This document shows, piece by piece, positions 62,407 to 64,000 of a stretch of 64,000 nucleotides of DNA. The position numbers and the translations under genes are program-made. Each line of letters begins with the position of its first letter. Within the stretch, counting starts at the first letter, position 1. The DNA is from Bacillota bacterium (GTDB taxonomy: Bacteria > Bacillota > Clostridia > Lachnospirales > Lachnospiraceae), in contig JAEWJZ010000014.1 of the NCBI GenBank assembly GCA_023386315.1, positions 588,068-652,067 on the forward strand, read 5' to 3'. The notes below the pieces were generated by a model. The model had not been told where the DNA came from and did no database searches. It worked only from the letters and a program-made list of their open reading frames with translations.

Positions 62407-64000
62407 ATGATACAAACTAGAGAATTTTCAAAATCATCTATTTTTAGTGAAATGAATGAAAGTGACCGAAATTATTGGTTTGATTTTAAGCAAAAGAAAT
62501 TTCTACATAACATAGATACATTTTATTATTCCGTAAAATTTATAAATGACTTTACCGCTGATTCTTTGGATAGCAAAGTCATGCAGTTCCGAAAATACTT
62601 TGATGCTATGAACCGGAAGCTCTCAAAAAATGTAAACGTCGACTTTCTTCGTCTTGACTTTGGTTCGGGCTTCTCCTTAAACCTTAGACCATTCAGTTTT
62701 GCAAAAATGTATAATGTTTGCCTGGAATACCCTGAATGGTTTGATATCTTCTTAGCTCCTGTCGTTCCAAAATCTTCCGATTCGGCGGTATCCGTCACCT
62801 GTGAATTAGTGGTACAGATCAGAAGTTATATGCTTTGGATATACGGGGTCAATGAATCATTCGAACGTTCTTATGAATATGTCCAGGCATTAGCCGAACA
62901 TTTTGGCTTACAGATTGCCTATGCCCAGGAAAACCGAATTGATTATTGCTGGCATAGCAATTACCTAAGCAATCCGGAACGCTTCTTTTCCCTGGAAAAC
63001 TTTTACAAGATGCGTGTAGATCGGTTTAACGATGCTGTCACCCATACAGAGAAGAAAGGCAGTCAGGATTATGAAATTGATTATGTTGCCCTGGGAAAGC
63101 GAACGGATAAAGTCTTTGTACGAATCTATATGAAAAGCAAAGAAGTTGTTGAAATGGGTTATAAGGGCTGGTTCTTTTACTTCTGGCTATTCAACGGCTT
63201 GATTAACCGCTATGATCTTCACGTTTATGAAGAATGTTATAAGCGTCGAAGCTGGCAGTACCTTAATATGGCTCGTGCTTCCTTCTACCTGGAACATGGC
63301 TCTGATGAACGTGCAAAGTCAGTCTGCCGCAGGCTCTTGTCTGGGGAGCAGACCATGGAGGAAGATACCTTACAGAAATTTGTTGACGGTCTTACACCAA
63401 AAGTAAACCTGATTATGAATGTAGAGTATCAGACACGCCGCCGTCATTCAAAATCTTATGTACTGCTTCCACTTCGGGATAATAAGTCAAAGTTAACCGC
63501 TAAAAGGATTTATGATTACCTGGACAATCGGAAATTGATTATGGATTATCTGACAAACTATGTATTTCGTATGGTAGAACCGGAAGGGGATGTGAATAAA
63601 TCTCGCCGTGAAATGTGCGGATTCTGGAAGTCTCTGCGCAGTTGTAAACTGGTTGATGCGCATATTCCACCAAAGCAGCTTAAACTGGTACGGGAATATA
63701 GCCGCCATCTAAATGCTGATCTGGTGAAAAGACGGGCGATCAATAGTATTGTAACGTTAGGATTTTATAATAAGGGTATGAATGAAGATGATATCATGCA
63801 AGATGTTGTAGATGCACTTTGTACGTTAAATGATAACGATGTTGAAAAGGCTTTACGGTATAAAACGAAAAAAGCCCAGCAGCTCAACACGGATGAACTG
63901 CCAGGCAACCTTACATATACTGCAAGGTCTGAACTCACGATCATAGATAAAACAACTGGTGAAGTCTATAGTCATAATAGCATGAGCAAAAATGAATTTC
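62407..64000 (+). CDS. Phage replication initiation protein (Rep_trans-like), right end cut by the window
   Basis: At least 531 codons are open to the window edge. The core contains NRIDYCWHSNY, DYVALGKRTDKVFVRIYMKSKEVVEM and GWFFYFWLFNGLINRYDLHVYEECYKRRSWQYL, the arrangement of rolling-circle initiators of the Rep_trans type. The stretch ALGKRTDKVFVRIYMK resembles the catalytic strand region with Arg and Tyr. A purine-rich GTGAGGTGTGAA precedes the ATG. It would nick the phage origin. Confidence 0.8.
   Translation, partial: MIQTREFSKSSIFSEMNESDRNYWFDFKQKKFLHNIDTFYYSVKFINDFTADSLDSKVMQFRKYFDAMNRKLSKNVNVDFLRLDFGSGFSLNLRPFSFAKMYNVCLEYPEWFDIFLAPVVPKSSDSAVSVTCELVVQIRSYMLWIYGVNESFERSYEYVQALAEHFGLQIAYAQENRIDYCWHSNYLSNPERFFSLENFYKMRVDRFNDAVTHTEKKGSQDYEIDYVALGKRTDKVFVRIYMKSKEVVEMGYKGWFFYFWLFNGLINRYDLHVYEECYKRRSWQYLNMARASFYLEHGSDERAKSVCRRLLSGEQTMEEDTLQKFVDGLTPKVNLIMNVEYQTRRRHSKSYVLLPLRDNKSKLTAKRIYDYLDNRKLIMDYLTNYVFRMVEPEGDVNKSRREMCGFWKSLRSCKLVDAHIPPKQLKLVREYSRHLNADLVKRRAINSIVTLGFYNKGMNEDDIMQDVVDALCTLNDNDVEKALRYKTKKAQQLNTDELPGNLTYTARSELTIIDKTTGEVYSHNSMSKNEF

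Larger units (their letters stand above)
57072..64000 (+). mobile_element. Inovirus (filamentous phage) prophage, right end outside the window
   Basis: The gene order is repressor/operator, three small genes, a GC-rich hairpin region, a putative ssDNA-binding protein, two small membrane proteins, major coat protein, terminator, adsorption protein, pVI-like protein, Zot/pI ATPase, and a replication initiator. This is the order of filamentous phages. The left boundary could be placed earlier, since the segment 55.2-57.07 kb carries related repeats. No phage integrase is seen. Confidence 0.82.

Overview
The window looks like a chromosomal segment of an anaerobic, spore-forming, flagellated Lachnospiraceae-type Clostridium. 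The reasons are moderate-to-low GC, strong AGGAGG ribosome binding sites, a complete F-type ATP synthase operon in the order atpB-E-F-H-A-G-D-C, csrA directly upstream of flagellin, a LysM-GH18 spore-cortex-type hydrolase, DUF1847 and DUF378 proteins, and many small regulatory proteins. The organism is inferred from gene content and is not proven.

Layout. 0-15 kb: end of an ECF/cobalt-type ABC transporter, a secreted chitinase-like GH18, an ABC-F protein, lipoproteins, a Cys-rich repeat protein with a sporulation-like promoter, an amino-acid ABC transporter, dihydroorotase, a split ThrE-type exporter, a metallo-beta-lactamase-fold hydrolase and a nitroreductase. 15-19 kb: flagellin with a large variable domain, csrA, and an isolated tyrosine recombinase. 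19-34 kb: MoxR/VWA pair, LarE, DUF1847, glyoxalase-like and SleL-like genes, a two-component system, a MATE pump and a peptidoglycan endopeptidase. 34-46 kb: ZIP transporter, chemoreceptor, ATP synthase, EAL-CBS-GGDEF protein and two small membrane protein genes. 47-52.4 kb: a four-gene operon made of a duplicated pair, a subtilase lacking its catalytic serine plus a signal-less sugar-binding-type protein. 52.4-57 kb: an AT-rich accessory patchwork with two tRNA-Lys 3'-half remnants, a kinase cassette, a type I toxin-antitoxin-like locus, a decayed copy of it, and duplicated repressor segments. 57-64 kb: a filamentous-phage (inovirus) prophage running off the right end.

How the genes work together. 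The inovirus module carries a repressor with an operator inside a consensus promoter, small early genes, a hairpin-rich intergenic region, a putative ssDNA-binding protein, small membrane proteins, a major coat protein followed by a strong terminator, an adsorption protein, a pVI-like protein, a Zot/pI ATPase and a replication initiator. A family of about 62-bp imperfect palindromes with GTATCTCA/TGAGATAC ends occurs at least eight times, plus one split copy, between 52.8 and 61.6 kb. Three of these end just before the ribosome binding site of a phage gene.

The most unusual items are the toxin-antitoxin-like locus at 55.38-55.64 kb (architecture like pAD1 par), the palindrome family, the duplicated pseudo-subtilase/binding-protein operon, and two copies of a noncoding element near larE whose hairpin shows a compensatory base change.
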